Assembly: GCA_021776805.1 (NCBI GenBank)
Contig: JAJFFD010000178.1
Span: forward strand, 1 to 61,210
Reading direction: 5' to 3'
Source of the DNA: Planctomycetota bacterium
GTDB taxonomy: Bacteria > Planctomycetota > UBA1135 > UBA2386
DNA length: 61,210 nucleotides
Of this stretch, positions 1 through 8,619 are shown piece after piece (positions within the stretch are counted from its first letter, which is position 1; each line of letters opens with the position of its first letter). The position numbers and the translations under genes are program-made. Under the pieces are notes generated by a model. The model saw only the letters and a program-made list of their open reading frames with translations. It ran no database searches and was not told the DNA's origin.

Positions 1-1067
1 CCGTTCAGCCAGGCCAGGAAGGCAAGGCCTGTCTTGTAGCCTGCTGTGGGTGCCTGGAAGATCCACCGACCGAGGGCCTCAGCAGGTCTCATGATGTTCT
101 CGTAGCCCTGCCAGTCCCCTCGGGCAAGGAGTCCCAGTGCCAAGCCTGCAGGCACTGCCAGGCCATCGAAGACTCCGAGGAGGGCATGGCTAAAATCACC
201 AACGGCGACTCTGTGGGCACCGATCGTTACCCAGCTCTCGATTTTCGGCGGTGGCGATCCAACTTCCCCGCCACGGATCAAGCCTGCGAAATGAAAGTCG
301 TCGCCGGTGAGAACGATCTGCTCCCGCGGATGAAGTTCACGCCGGATTTCGAGCTCCGTCGCCGAGTTCAGAAGGGAGAGCTTGCAACCGCGCACTTTAT
401 CCGGATCGAGGCGCATGACCTTGCGAAAGCTGTCGCCTGGGAAATATCCCTTCAGGGCAGGCAAGAACATCTCTCCGAGCCAGTGCACGAAGATCGGCCC
501 CTCGAGCTGCGCGAAAATCTCCTCATAAACCTGAACGTAGTCCGACTCACTCGAGCAGTTTTCTGCCATCCAAAGCATCGGCAGGATAGTGACCATTCCA
601 CCAGCCTTCTGAATCAACCGCGCCTGGTAGACGACCCCGTCGATGAGCTCGCTGCGCCGATTGACAGCCTCCAGATGATCGACCCCGGCACCCGCAACAA
701 AGCCATTCAGCAAGTTCAGCTCCCCGCAAGCTTCGATCAAACGTCGTGCAGAAGGCCAACCGAGTGAATACCTCTGCGCTGTGTCCATGGCCTCGGCGAC
801 ACCAAAGCCATGGGCATCGAGATGCTGCCGAATGGACATGGTTGCTGGCCAATTCACGTGCTCGGCAATCTCCTCCGCAGAACCGGGTGACCCGGGACTG
901 TGCTGCAGAGTCCGGTAGGACTCCTCCATCACGACGTGGGCCGCGGCAAAAACCAGGCGACTGACTGCAGCTTCTCCACCGGCCTCGAGCTTCTCCCGGT
1001 AGGGCAGGAGGATTCCATCATCGATTTCGAAGACTCGACCATCGGGACCTTGGCTCTTGCACTTCAT
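1..1067 (-). CDS. DUF993 family protein (DHDPS-like TIM barrel), 3' end outside window
   Basis: Translating the minus strand from the ATG at 1067 gives about 355 codons without a stop, running off the left edge. Recognisable DUF993 signatures are FAAAHVV near residue 40, FGVAEAMDTAQR near 90, GAGVDHLEAVNRR near 125, and VHWLGEMFLPALKGYF near 190. The family is a TIM barrel related to dihydrodipicolinate synthase and N-acetylneuraminate lyase; its reaction is not established to my knowledge. The codon in frame just before the ATG region is the stop of the transporter gene (1083..1085), so 1067 is the only sensible start, preceded by a GGGATCAGG purine stretch. It is the last gene of a run of tightly spaced minus-strand genes, so it may act as an aldolase or lyase in the same pathway. 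Only a few tens of residues should be missing. Confidence 0.8.
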   Translation of the reverse strand, partial: MKCKSQGPDGRVFEIDDGILLPYREKLEAGGEAAVSRLVFAAAHVVMEESYRTLQHSPGSPGSAEEIAEHVNWPATMSIRQHLDAHGFGVAEAMDTAQRYSLGWPSARRLIEACGELNLLNGFVAGAGVDHLEAVNRRSELIDGVVYQARLIQKAGGMVTILPMLWMAENCSSESDYVQVYEEIFAQLEGPIFVHWLGEMFLPALKGYFPGDSFRKVMRLDPDKVRGCKLSLLNSATELEIRRELHPREQIVLTGDDFHFAGLIRGGEVGSPPPKIESWVTIGAHRVAVGDFSHALLGVFDGLAVPAGLALGLLARGDWQGYENIMRPAEALGRWIFQAPTAGYKTGLAFLAWLN

Positions 1068-1082
1068 CCTGATCCCTGCGCC

Positions 1083-2513
1083 TCAGCCCCCGGCAAAGAG
1101 CCGCTCCATGTACTGGGGAAGTTTGGTGATCGCCTCATGAATCAAGAAGGCAACCAAGACCACCGTGGCCAGGATCATCCCCCACAACCAGAGGAAGCCG
1201 CCCTTACCCCGCGGCAGATCAGCCCCGAGGTAGCGGCGGCTGCGTTGCATCAGGATGAAGCCCACATAGGCGGCGGGCAGAAGGAAGCCACAGAGAATGG
1301 TCGTGGGCACTGCCAACCACACCGCGTACTCACTCCAATAAATCGGGCCGAGAACTCCGGGCACAGGCACCAGGGTCGCCAGGCGATACTGCCAACTTCC
1401 GACCGAGAAGCCGAAGAGCTCCATGCACACAAAGCCCGCGCAGAGCATTTGCAGAGTGATCGAGCTCAGGGCCATGCCAAGGATCCCCAGATTGAAGATC
1501 ACTCGGCCGGTGCTATCACCCGCGACTGTTGCCAGACTCGCCGCGGCTTCCTGGATGGACAGGCGGTCCGAGGCGAAGCCCTCGTCAAGATACATGGTGT
1601 TGGCGGTGGCGATCACCATCAGACCGGTGGCGAGGACGTATGGCAGAAGCATGCCAAAGTACAGATCAGCTCGTGCCAACTGCCGATGCTCACGTCCCCA
1701 GCCACGGGCCAGCAGGCTATAGGGGTAGAGGAAGACCATGTTGACCCCAACCGCCGCAGCCAATCCACTCACCACGAGAGTCGTGCCCGCCACTCCATTT
1801 CTTTCGGCCGGGATGTTGAATGGGATGAGCCCGGAAAACAAGGCACCCCAATCGCTGATACCCGTGCGCAACACAACCCAACCAAAACAGAGCACGATCC
1901 CCCAGACCATGTACTTGAGGATGCTCTCGTAGCTGCGCAACCAGGCCGGCGAACTCCCATAGAGCATGGAAAGGCCAATCGCCCAAACGAGAACCACAAA
2001 ACCCAGGTAGCCTGGCGCCAAGCCCTGGATACCGCAGACATCTGCCATGTCGACCAAGCAATTCGCCGCCAGATTGTACTGCGGAAAGTGCCAGATGATC
2101 GACGAGAGCAGAGCGCCGATAGCCCAACCATAAGCCAGGGGTCGACCGGCAATCCGACACATGGCTGCGAAGGGTCGCTGACCCGTGGACAGGGTTTGGT
2201 AGGAGATGGCCGCGAGCATCACCGTGCCAAGCAACATCGCCATCGGCGCAACCCAGAGAAGCTGATAGCCGAAAAGGGCGCCGGCAAAGAGGGAGGCTGC
2301 CGCCGTGCCGCCCCCAAGGGTCATCGCACTCTGCATGTATCCGGGACCGATCAAGCCCAGAAATGCTCGGAGCCGAGTGCCCACGGGTTTGCCCTCGAGG
2401 TCGGCGAGGAAGGCCTTCTCCGCGGCCAGCTTCTCCGGGTCCGGAGGATGGACCATACGCAGCCCTTCCCGCAAGCGATCCATTTGCTCTGCAGACAGAT
2501 CTTCAGTCATCAC
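1083..2513 (-). CDS. NRAMP-like membrane transporter
   Basis: A 476-residue polytopic membrane protein with about eleven hydrophobic segments. The start of its first membrane segment reads GPGYMQSAMTLGGGT, where classical NRAMP metal transporters have the metal-binding DPGN motif. The sixth segment reads NMVFLYPYSLLARGW where classical members have MPH. So the fold looks NRAMP (LeuT-type), but both metal-ligand motifs are absent, as I recall for a planctomycete-enriched subgroup often annotated as divalent-metal transporters. The start is ATG 2513 or ATG 2510, overlapping the stop of the upstream oxidoreductase gene, which implies translational coupling. Its place inside a catabolic gene run suggests uptake of an organic substrate rather than Mn or Fe, which is inference. 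Confidence 0.72.
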   Translation of the reverse strand: MMTEDLSAEQMDRLREGLRMVHPPDPEKLAAEKAFLADLEGKPVGTRLRAFLGLIGPGYMQSAMTLGGGTAAASLFAGALFGYQLLWVAPMAMLLGTVMLAAISYQTLSTGQRPFAAMCRIAGRPLAYGWAIGALLSSIIWHFPQYNLAANCLVDMADVCGIQGLAPGYLGFVVLVWAIGLSMLYGSSPAWLRSYESILKYMVWGIVLCFGWVVLRTGISDWGALFSGLIPFNIPAERNGVAGTTLVVSGLAAAVGVNMVFLYPYSLLARGWGREHRQLARADLYFGMLLPYVLATGLMVIATANTMYLDEGFASDRLSIQEAAASLATVAGDSTGRVIFNLGILGMALSSITLQMLCAGFVCMELFGFSVGSWQYRLATLVPVPGVLGPIYWSEYAVWLAVPTTILCGFLLPAAYVGFILMQRSRRYLGADLPRGKGGFLWLWGMILATVVLVAFLIHEAITKLPQYMERLFAGG

Positions 2514-3945
2514 TGGCAGCTCGCTTCATTTCCTTTAGCTGCTGAGCTTCGGGAAGCTGTCGGTAGAAGGGATCGAGGGGATAGCAACCACTGATCAAGC
2601 CCTTGCGCGGCGCCGTCGTGCAATCGCTGAATGTCCTGCAGATGAGCTTGCGCTGCAGTTCTCTGCCAGCAAGCAGGTCTCTCGGCAACTCAGGGTAGGA
2701 GAGAATCATCCGCCCAAGGCCGACGAAATCTACATGGCCGGACTGCAACTCCCACTCACCCACATGCGGCAGATACTCCTGCAAGTAGGAGTAGCCTGTG
2801 CCGACGATCAGCAGCCCGGGAAAGCCCTGCTTGCAATGCCGAGTTACTTGCAGATGGCGATAAACACTGGCAAGTGGATCTTCAGGCGGTAGATAGCCAT
2901 CGCTCGGCGGGTAGGCCGCGGGCCTCTGAATGTGCGGGTTGTAGTAGGGAGAGCCCAGGCTCAGGTTGATCAGACGAATTCCTGCCTCGGCCAGCATCTG
3001 CAACAAGGCAAAGGGCTCGCTGAGATCGAACTGGCGCGGATCCTCCTGGTCGATTCCAAATCCATTGGACGCATTTGATCCCGGAACCGACATGGCCCTG
3101 CCAACTCCCCCAGTCTCAGCAACCTCGTAGGGACAGGTGTCAGCAATGGACAGGCGAACTCCGATCTCCAGCCCCGGACAAGCGGTCTGGATCCCAGAGA
3201 TTATCTCCCGCAGCAGACGGCTCCGATTCGAGAACTCGCCACCATAGGCACCGGGCCTGGTCTTGGCCCCGAGCAACTCATGCATCAAGTAGCCATGGCA
3301 ACACTTCACATCAACGAAGTCGAAGCCGGCGTCCATGGCCAGTTTGGCGCTCGCGATGTAGTTCTGCGCAATCGACTCCAGCTCTGAGTCCCCGAGGATG
3401 GACTCATCAGAGGCGAGGGGGTACTTGCGCTCCAGGAGCGGATGGCGGTAGGCGATGCGTGGAACGAAGACCCCTTCCGGCTTGGAGAAGCGACCGGAAT
3501 GGGTCAGCTGCAGCCCGATCATCAGATCGTCGATCCTGTCACCGGCAGTCTGGTGAGCCTGCCTGGTGGCAGCTAGCAGCTGCGAGAGTCCGCCAGCAAC
3601 ATTCGCCGCGGGATTGTTGTAGAGCTGCCTCGGATTGGCACGACCATCCCCTTGCACAGCAAATGCCTCTCCGCCCCAAATCAGCTTGGCACCGGACCGA
3701 CCAAAGTTCGACCAGCGCCGAAGCGTGTACTCCGAAGGCAAGCCGTTTGCCTCGGCATCCCAGCCCTCCATGGGATGAGTCGCGAATCGATTACCGATGC
3801 GCCGATCTCCAATACTCACCGGCTTGCCAAAGGGGCCGTCGCTCCCCGATGGCGCATCCACACAATTGAACTCAGAATCGATAGCCTGCAGGGCTGCGCG
3901 AAACTCTTCGACACTCCGACAGCGACCAGGAGACTTGTAGATCAT
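2503..3945 (-). CDS. NADH:flavin oxidoreductase, Old Yellow Enzyme family
   Basis: A TIM-barrel FMN enzyme of the OYE / 2,4-dienoyl-CoA reductase type, 480 residues from the chosen start. Visible landmarks are NRFATHPMEG near residues 52-61 (FMN-binding N-terminal strand), QLTHSGR near 146-152 (the usual Q.sHaGR motif), and DFVDVKCCHGYLMHELL near 209-225 with the HGYLxxxFL-type active-site segment. A longer reading frame exists to 4002. I chose ATG 3945 because it overlaps the stop of the upstream enolase-family gene by four bases (ATGA). The C-terminal Fe-S/flavodoxin-like half of dienoyl-CoA reductases is not present. The likely role is reduction or oxidation of an activated double bond of a pathway intermediate; the substrate is unknown. 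Confidence 0.85.
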   Translation of the reverse strand: MIYKSPGRCRSVEEFRAALQAIDSEFNCVDAPSGSDGPFGKPVSIGDRRIGNRFATHPMEGWDAEANGLPSEYTLRRWSNFGRSGAKLIWGGEAFAVQGDGRANPRQLYNNPAANVAGGLSQLLAATRQAHQTAGDRIDDLMIGLQLTHSGRFSKPEGVFVPRIAYRHPLLERKYPLASDESILGDSELESIAQNYIASAKLAMDAGFDFVDVKCCHGYLMHELLGAKTRPGAYGGEFSNRSRLLREIISGIQTACPGLEIGVRLSIADTCPYEVAETGGVGRAMSVPGSNASNGFGIDQEDPRQFDLSEPFALLQMLAEAGIRLINLSLGSPYYNPHIQRPAAYPPSDGYLPPEDPLASVYRHLQVTRHCKQGFPGLLIVGTGYSYLQEYLPHVGEWELQSGHVDFVGLGRMILSYPELPRDLLAGRELQRKLICRTFSDCTTAPRKGLISGCYPLDPFYRQLPEAQQLKEMKRAASDD

Positions 3946-5351
3946 GGTATGGCTGTCCGTAGCTTTGCCTGGATAGGCAAGTCGTAGCCGAATCCGACGC
4001 AATCCAGTGATCCGATCTGCACGGAGCCCTTCTCAATGCGTAGCGCGATCATGTCATCTTGCTCACGATACAGGTCCGGGTGTGCTCGCAGCGCCATCCG
4101 GGCCTCCTCCTCCGGCAAGTGACCGAGGCCGGCAAAGTAGTGGTGCCCGTTTCTCTCCGCGTGGGTCAAGCCGAGGGAAGATAGGAGGGCGAGGTCCTGC
4201 TGCAGCGACAGGACGGGCAGGTTGGTCAGGTCTTCCGCCGACTGAAACAAGGCTCTTTCCGAGACTTCACAGATCCCACGATTGATGAGTGCACGAAAGA
4301 CACCCTTGCAATTCTTGACCGAAACCCCGCTGTAGCCCAAATCAACTGCCCGGGGAAACGCCTCGATGGACGTATCCGCTTCATCGATGATGACACTTGC
4401 TGTCCGATTCAACTCCCCCATGAACGCGTTGCGCTGCGAATCAAAGGTCGCGGCTCGAGTGAGGGGCTGCTCCACATAGAGAAGTCCTGCGAGAAATCGC
4501 ATCCCCTCTACCTCAGCGCGCAGGGAGCTGAAGAGCTCCACTAGCTCCCCCAAGTCCTCAAACTGCTCATTGCCATCCACGGTCCACTGCGGGCTCTCCC
4601 CTCGCTGCGAGAAAAACGTCGCCAGGTCGAGAAGCCGGCGGCGATCGCTTTCGAAACCGAGACCGATCTTGATCTTGAACAACTGGAGCCCGTAGGCAGC
4701 AATATCTTCCTCCAAGGCCTGCGGCAGGCCATCCTGGCAGCGCTTCTCAGGAGCGATCTCCTGGACGCGAAGAGGGTCGGCCAAGCCGATGGTATGCCGC
4801 AGCCGAATAGACTGCAGAGCTGTCTTTGGCAGGCTCTTTGCCAAGTCCCAAGCGGACAATTCTGCATGCACACGCTGCGGGCGAAAGCCGAAGAGATCCG
4901 CCTTCAGAGCCGCGAAGAAGCTCTTGCCGGCAATTCGGCATACAGCGTCAAGCATCGCCCGCTCGATGAGAGCGACACCAAAGCCCTGCACCAGTTGGTC
5001 ATTCGGCTCCTCACCGACAGTCTTCGCAAGCCCTGCATAGACTGACAACCAGAGCTCAAAGGGCGATTGCGCAGAGCTCGAGGCAGCAACAAAGCTCCGA
5101 CCTGCAATCTCCGCGCTGTGGATGAGTTCTCTGGCATCCTCCTCCCCGCTCTGCTCCCGGTTCTTGCGAAACCACTTGGGCACGAGAAGATCCGCGGCGT
5201 AGCCCGCACAGTCCTTTCCTGAGTCATCGATCACCCGGACCTCTGCAAGCAAGAGCGTCGCCTCGCGCATGGTCGTCGCGCCAAAACGAAAGGGCACTCT
5301 GGTCCGGCATTCGCTGCGACAGAGGCCGAAATCGACGATGCGGATTCTCAT
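3942..5351 (-). CDS. Enolase-superfamily enzyme (mandelate racemase / muconate lactonizing type)
   Basis: A 469-residue protein with the superfamily's catalytic layout: KIK at 226-228 (first acid/base lysine), D259 in TVDGN, E294 in YVEQP and D323/E324 in IIDEAD as the three Mg2+ ligands, and K346 or K349 in VSVKNCKG as the second lysine. Two opposed lysines place it with MLE-like rather than mandelate-racemase-like members. It is longer than the usual 370-400 residues because of extra N-terminal sequence. Typical reactions are proton abstraction alpha to a carboxylate (sugar-acid dehydration, racemization or cycloisomerization). It is spaced 27 bases after the DUF6807 gene and overlaps the OYE gene by four bases, so one operon is likely. 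The substrate cannot be read from sequence. Confidence 0.85.
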   Translation of the reverse strand: MRIRIVDFGLCRSECRTRVPFRFGATTMREATLLLAEVRVIDDSGKDCAGYAADLLVPKWFRKNREQSGEEDARELIHSAEIAGRSFVAASSSAQSPFELWLSVYAGLAKTVGEEPNDQLVQGFGVALIERAMLDAVCRIAGKSFFAALKADLFGFRPQRVHAELSAWDLAKSLPKTALQSIRLRHTIGLADPLRVQEIAPEKRCQDGLPQALEEDIAAYGLQLFKIKIGLGFESDRRRLLDLATFFSQRGESPQWTVDGNEQFEDLGELVELFSSLRAEVEGMRFLAGLLYVEQPLTRAATFDSQRNAFMGELNRTASVIIDEADTSIEAFPRAVDLGYSGVSVKNCKGVFRALINRGICEVSERALFQSAEDLTNLPVLSLQQDLALLSSLGLTHAERNGHHYFAGLGHLPEEEARMALRAHPDLYREQDDMIALRIEKGSVQIGSLDCVGFGYDLPIQAKLRTAIP

Positions 5352-5378
5352 GGACTTCGGCTCGAAGAACTGGGCGAG

Positions 5379-6326
5379 CTACCGCCCTCTAGCGTACTTC
5401 TCGTAGAGCTGACCGACCCCGGCACTATCTACATCGCCTTTGTGCATCAGGATTCGGTAGCGAAAGGTCTTGCGCTCGCCTTTGGCCAACTCGAGGACCG
5501 CAGCGCTGAAAGGGGTAGCAGCGCAAAGCCCATTCTCGCGTGCATTCCATCGACTTGGATGTCCGGGATTCTCCGGATGGTCGAAGATCGCCAGACCATA
5601 AGCTGCGGCACCTCGACCAGTTGAGTAGTCGACCCAGCTCGCGCGGCTCCCCTGCAGGTCCTCGCCACTTTCGTCCTCGGAATTCAGTGCCCTTCCGGCG
5701 GCGACTTCGCCCTCCAGGCGTAGAGGCGCCGCGAGGCGAATCGCCATCCCACCCTCCTTGCTTTGCCCGAAGGTCACCGCGCCCTCGGATGCAAAGAGGG
5801 TTACCTCGTAGTCGATCCAGCGTAGGTCCTTTTCGACCACAAAGCTGATTCGACGCTCATCAAGGCAGAGGGCCTTGCCCTGGCCGTCCATCCATATGTT
5901 CTGGCTGTGAATGACGTTTGCTTGCTTGCTGGGAAAGAAGCGCAGGTGCTCGATACGACAGCCATCTGCAGCAGTCCAAAAGTCCTTGCCGTTGACATTG
6001 CTGTGCGAGAACCAAAGGGATTGGTGTTGGGGGTCGCTCCGCTCCTCTCCGGCCACGACGGCAAGTGGATAGCTCCTCGTAAGCGCTTGACCATTTGGCC
6101 CAATGAGTGGGAACAGGATCGGCTGCCGAATATCCTGATAGCGATACTCACAGAACAGCTGCCCATCCACCGCAACCCTGCGCAGGCCTTCGCCATCTTC
6201 GATACGCAGCACTGGTGGTGGCATCTGCGCTTGGACCGTGATCTCCTCCTGCGCCACTGGGGAGCTGAGGATGATCGAGGAGGAGAGAAGCCACCGAAGC
6301 GCCAACGGAGAAGAATCGAACTCCAT
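5379..6326 (-). CDS. DUF6807 family (PmoA-like) secreted protein
   Basis: About 315 residues from ATG 6326. The TTG nine bases upstream is less likely. The N-terminus (LALRWLLSSSIILSSPVAQ) is hydrophobic and reads as a signal peptide. The body carries typical DUF6807 features: a FCEYRYQD strand, RPILFPLIGPNGQALTRSYP, the HQSLWFSHSNVNGKDFW segment, and a late YGLAIFDHPENPGHPSRWN segment. The family is frequent in Planctomycetota and Verrucomicrobiota near sugar oxidoreductases. It is sometimes named PmoA but is not methane monooxygenase. The cell location is probably periplasmic. Its place at the head of the enolase/OYE cluster suggests a carbohydrate or sugar-acid substrate, which is inference. 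Confidence 0.8.
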   Translation of the reverse strand: MEFDSSPLALRWLLSSSIILSSPVAQEEITVQAQMPPPVLRIEDGEGLRRVAVDGQLFCEYRYQDIRQPILFPLIGPNGQALTRSYPLAVVAGEERSDPQHQSLWFSHSNVNGKDFWTAADGCRIEHLRFFPSKQANVIHSQNIWMDGQGKALCLDERRISFVVEKDLRWIDYEVTLFASEGAVTFGQSKEGGMAIRLAAPLRLEGEVAAGRALNSEDESGEDLQGSRASWVDYSTGRGAAAYGLAIFDHPENPGHPSRWNARENGLCAATPFSAAVLELAKGERKTFRYRILMHKGDVDSAGVGQLYEKYARGR

Positions 6327-6396
6327 GGCATGCAATGGTCCACTGTATGCGGATGGGAGTCAAATCAGCCCGCGGAGAATACGGGCCTGAGCGGAC

Positions 6397-8118
6397 TCAG
6401 ACCGGCGCTCCCCAACAGCGGCTCAGACAACCAAACCAGCGAACACGGCCCATGCGATACATCAAGCGGTAACCGGCACGCTCGAGACCACGCATGGAGG
6501 GGACGTTGTCCGTCAAACAAAACCCATAGAGTTCGTCAGCCTCGCGCTGTGGGAAGATCGCCGCCAGCACCCAGGGATAGACCCGCTGTCCGCGCATGGC
6601 CTCAGGAGTCCAGCCGTCGTACAGGAGAGTGGCTTTGTGACCGAAGGGGCAACTCACTCCGCTGCCGATCTCAGAGCTGGCGACCAGCTCCTCGCGAGTG
6701 CTCAGCCAAACCACATGCGCCAATTGGTCTCCCTTCCACGCTAGAGCCGGCTCATCCCCCCTCTTGACCCGTTGACGGGCCATGCGCAGGCGACGCGCAT
6801 CGTAGAAGTCCGGGTACTCGATCACCGCCTCGACGAGTTGCGCAAGGCTGGCTCGCTCCATCCTCAAATCCGGCTTCTGGACCTCGGCGGGCACCTCGTG
6901 CTCAGCCGACCGGACGTAGACCACAACTTCTCCGCGAACGTAAACGAAGCGTCGCCATAGCTCGACAAACTGCATCTTGCAGGTCGCGATTGCCCCGTAC
7001 TTCTTGCAGGCGCGAGACAGGCGCGCGTATGCGGAACGGACTCGATGCAGGAGGGGCTTTAGGACGGGCGCAGACTTGATCGCCTCGCCAAGTCCAAGCC
7101 GCATCCTCAGAATGCTTCCCTGCACCCCCGCGGGAAGCAGGCGGAGATTGCAGTTCGAGTGAAACTCGTTCGCAAAACGACGCTTGAAGGCCTCATCGCC
7201 TCGTGAAAAGTCCAATTCGAGCCAAGCCTCCTGGCGTTGCATCTCCAAGAGTCGCTTGATCAGCACTTCTCCGGGACCGGCCTCCCATAGATCAACATCG
7301 AAAGTCGGCTTGTACCAGGTAAACCGCCCGCGCAGGAGGAAGCCAAAGTGGTAGCCCGCGATGCGTTCTCCGCAGCGCAGCAAAGTAAAGTGCAGCTCTG
7401 CCTCTGGATTGAGGGATTCGAGAAGAGCTCGATAGAAGCGCCGCGGCCTCTCATCCAAGAACAAACTTCTGCCCCCGGCAACTGCTCGGCGCAGGGCATG
7501 CTGCTTGAAAAACTCCTCTAGATTCTCGGCGATCTCGGCTCTCGAAACCAACCTTTCGAAAGTCAACTCACCATGCCTGGCCAGAAGCCGCTCATGCCTC
7601 TTCAAGCTCTTCTTGTTAATCAGGCTCTCGAGACTGGCAGCATCGGGCTCGTGAAGACTCGGGCATGGATCGCCAACTGTTATTCTCAGCCGCCCCTGCC
7701 ATGCAGCCGGTAGCTCGGCGCAGGCCGCAGCAAGCAAGGAGTCATAGGGCAGGTTCTGCAGCGATGCCGCCTGATGCCCCGCGCGATGCAGCTCATCGAG
7801 GACAACTCGCAGGATGGTACCTGACTCATTCGAGGCACACAGCAGGTCGCAGTAATCCGCGTGCGGAGAGGCTGCAAATATCAGCTCCCCGCCTGACTCG
7901 GCCAAGGGCAAGATGCCCACCACTACATCGGCGCGCCGAACCACGACCGTCCGCAACTGCCTCTGATCGCCATAGGCCTCCCAGGTGGCAGCATGCCAGT
8001 CCGGCCCATAGAAGACCTGGGGCCGGGGGTGCTCATCGACCAGGCGAGTCCAATCGGCTGCCAGCGCCGACAGACTCTTGGGGTCAGTGAGAATCTCACA
8101 GCGCAGGTCGGCGCTCAT
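6397..8118 (-). CDS. BioF2/CelD-type acyltransferase with a second GNAT-like domain
   Basis: A 573-residue protein from ATG 8118 (a TTG at 8133 is an alternative). Residues about 1-340 look like the FemAB/CelD-type acetyltransferase fold: GYHFGFLLRGRFTWYKPTFDVD followed by the diagnostic LDFSRGDEAFKRRFANEF near residue 290. After a basic linker, a second domain (about 430-573) ends in LTDNVPSMRGLERAGY, which resembles the C-terminal acyl-CoA motif of GNAT proteins. Such proteins acylate cell-surface polysaccharides or peptidoglycan precursors. It is separated by 70 bases from the DUF6807 gene and may be the first gene of the same transcript or an independent unit. No signal peptide is seen, so it is probably cytoplasmic. 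Confidence 0.75.
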   Translation of the reverse strand: MSADLRCEILTDPKSLSALAADWTRLVDEHPRPQVFYGPDWHAATWEAYGDQRQLRTVVVRRADVVVGILPLAESGGELIFAASPHADYCDLLCASNESGTILRVVLDELHRAGHQAASLQNLPYDSLLAAACAELPAAWQGRLRITVGDPCPSLHEPDAASLESLINKKSLKRHERLLARHGELTFERLVSRAEIAENLEEFFKQHALRRAVAGGRSLFLDERPRRFYRALLESLNPEAELHFTLLRCGERIAGYHFGFLLRGRFTWYKPTFDVDLWEAGPGEVLIKRLLEMQRQEAWLELDFSRGDEAFKRRFANEFHSNCNLRLLPAGVQGSILRMRLGLGEAIKSAPVLKPLLHRVRSAYARLSRACKKYGAIATCKMQFVELWRRFVYVRGEVVVYVRSAEHEVPAEVQKPDLRMERASLAQLVEAVIEYPDFYDARRLRMARQRVKRGDEPALAWKGDQLAHVVWLSTREELVASSEIGSGVSCPFGHKATLLYDGWTPEAMRGQRVYPWVLAAIFPQREADELYGFCLTDNVPSMRGLERAGYRLMYRMGRVRWFGCLSRCWGAPV

Positions 8119-8322
8119 GATGCTGGTAATCAATCGAACTCGAAGCCTGATGTCGCAGGGTCACACCCGCTTTATCGTCCCTGCGAGGTCAGCGCCATAG
8201 GGATTGACGCAAGTTCCTCGCTCAGGAGCGGGCTCAGAGCACATACCCTAGCCTCCTCACTGGCCTTCAAAAGCGGCAATACCTATCCTGGCGTGCTTCC
8301 CACTCACTCAAGAGCAAGCGCC

Positions 8323-8619
8323 ATGAAACTCGCCCGATCCTCCTGCAGCAGTCTCGCCTGCCTGCTTCTCCTCTGCATGACCCTGGCATGCAAGTCCAGC
8401 GGCGCCAATCGCGATCATCTCAGAGATTGCGAATGTGGCACAGCCACCGCCGACACCATGGGCTGCCGTGCTGAATGCGCCCTGAGCGGTGGAGAAGCCT
8501 GCAAGAATCCTGAGTGCACCTGCGAACACGATGGGGCTTACAAGCAAGAGTCTCCCGCTGAGCACAGCAACGAGGGCAAGGGCGAGCATCGCGGTGAACA
8601 CAAGGAAGAGCGCCGATGA
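8323..8619 (+). CDS. Small cysteine-rich lipoprotein
   Basis: A 98-residue protein. The N-terminus has a lysine/arginine start, a hydrophobic core (SLACLLLLCMTLAC) and a lipobox-like LAC, so a lipoprotein signal is likely. The mature part holds eight further cysteines within about 40 residues (pattern CxC, C, C, C, C, CxC), followed by a highly charged Glu/Lys/His tail. I do not recognise a named family; the cysteine pattern could bind metal or form disulfides. Its stop overlaps the ATG of the next gene by four bases, so it is the first gene of the six-gene Pqi operon. Its start was chosen as the first ATG with a signal peptide. Confidence 0.75.
   Translation: MKLARSSCSSLACLLLLCMTLACKSSGANRDHLRDCECGTATADTMGCRAECALSGGEACKNPECTCEHDGAYKQESPAEHSNEGKGEHRGEHKEERR

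Noticed and set aside
900-2594. Long plus-strand frame of 564 codons opposite the transporter gene
   Set aside because: It is antisense to a clear membrane protein and to part of the oxidoreductase gene, has a low-complexity Gln/His/Gly-rich composition and no family motif. It is a shadow of codon bias.
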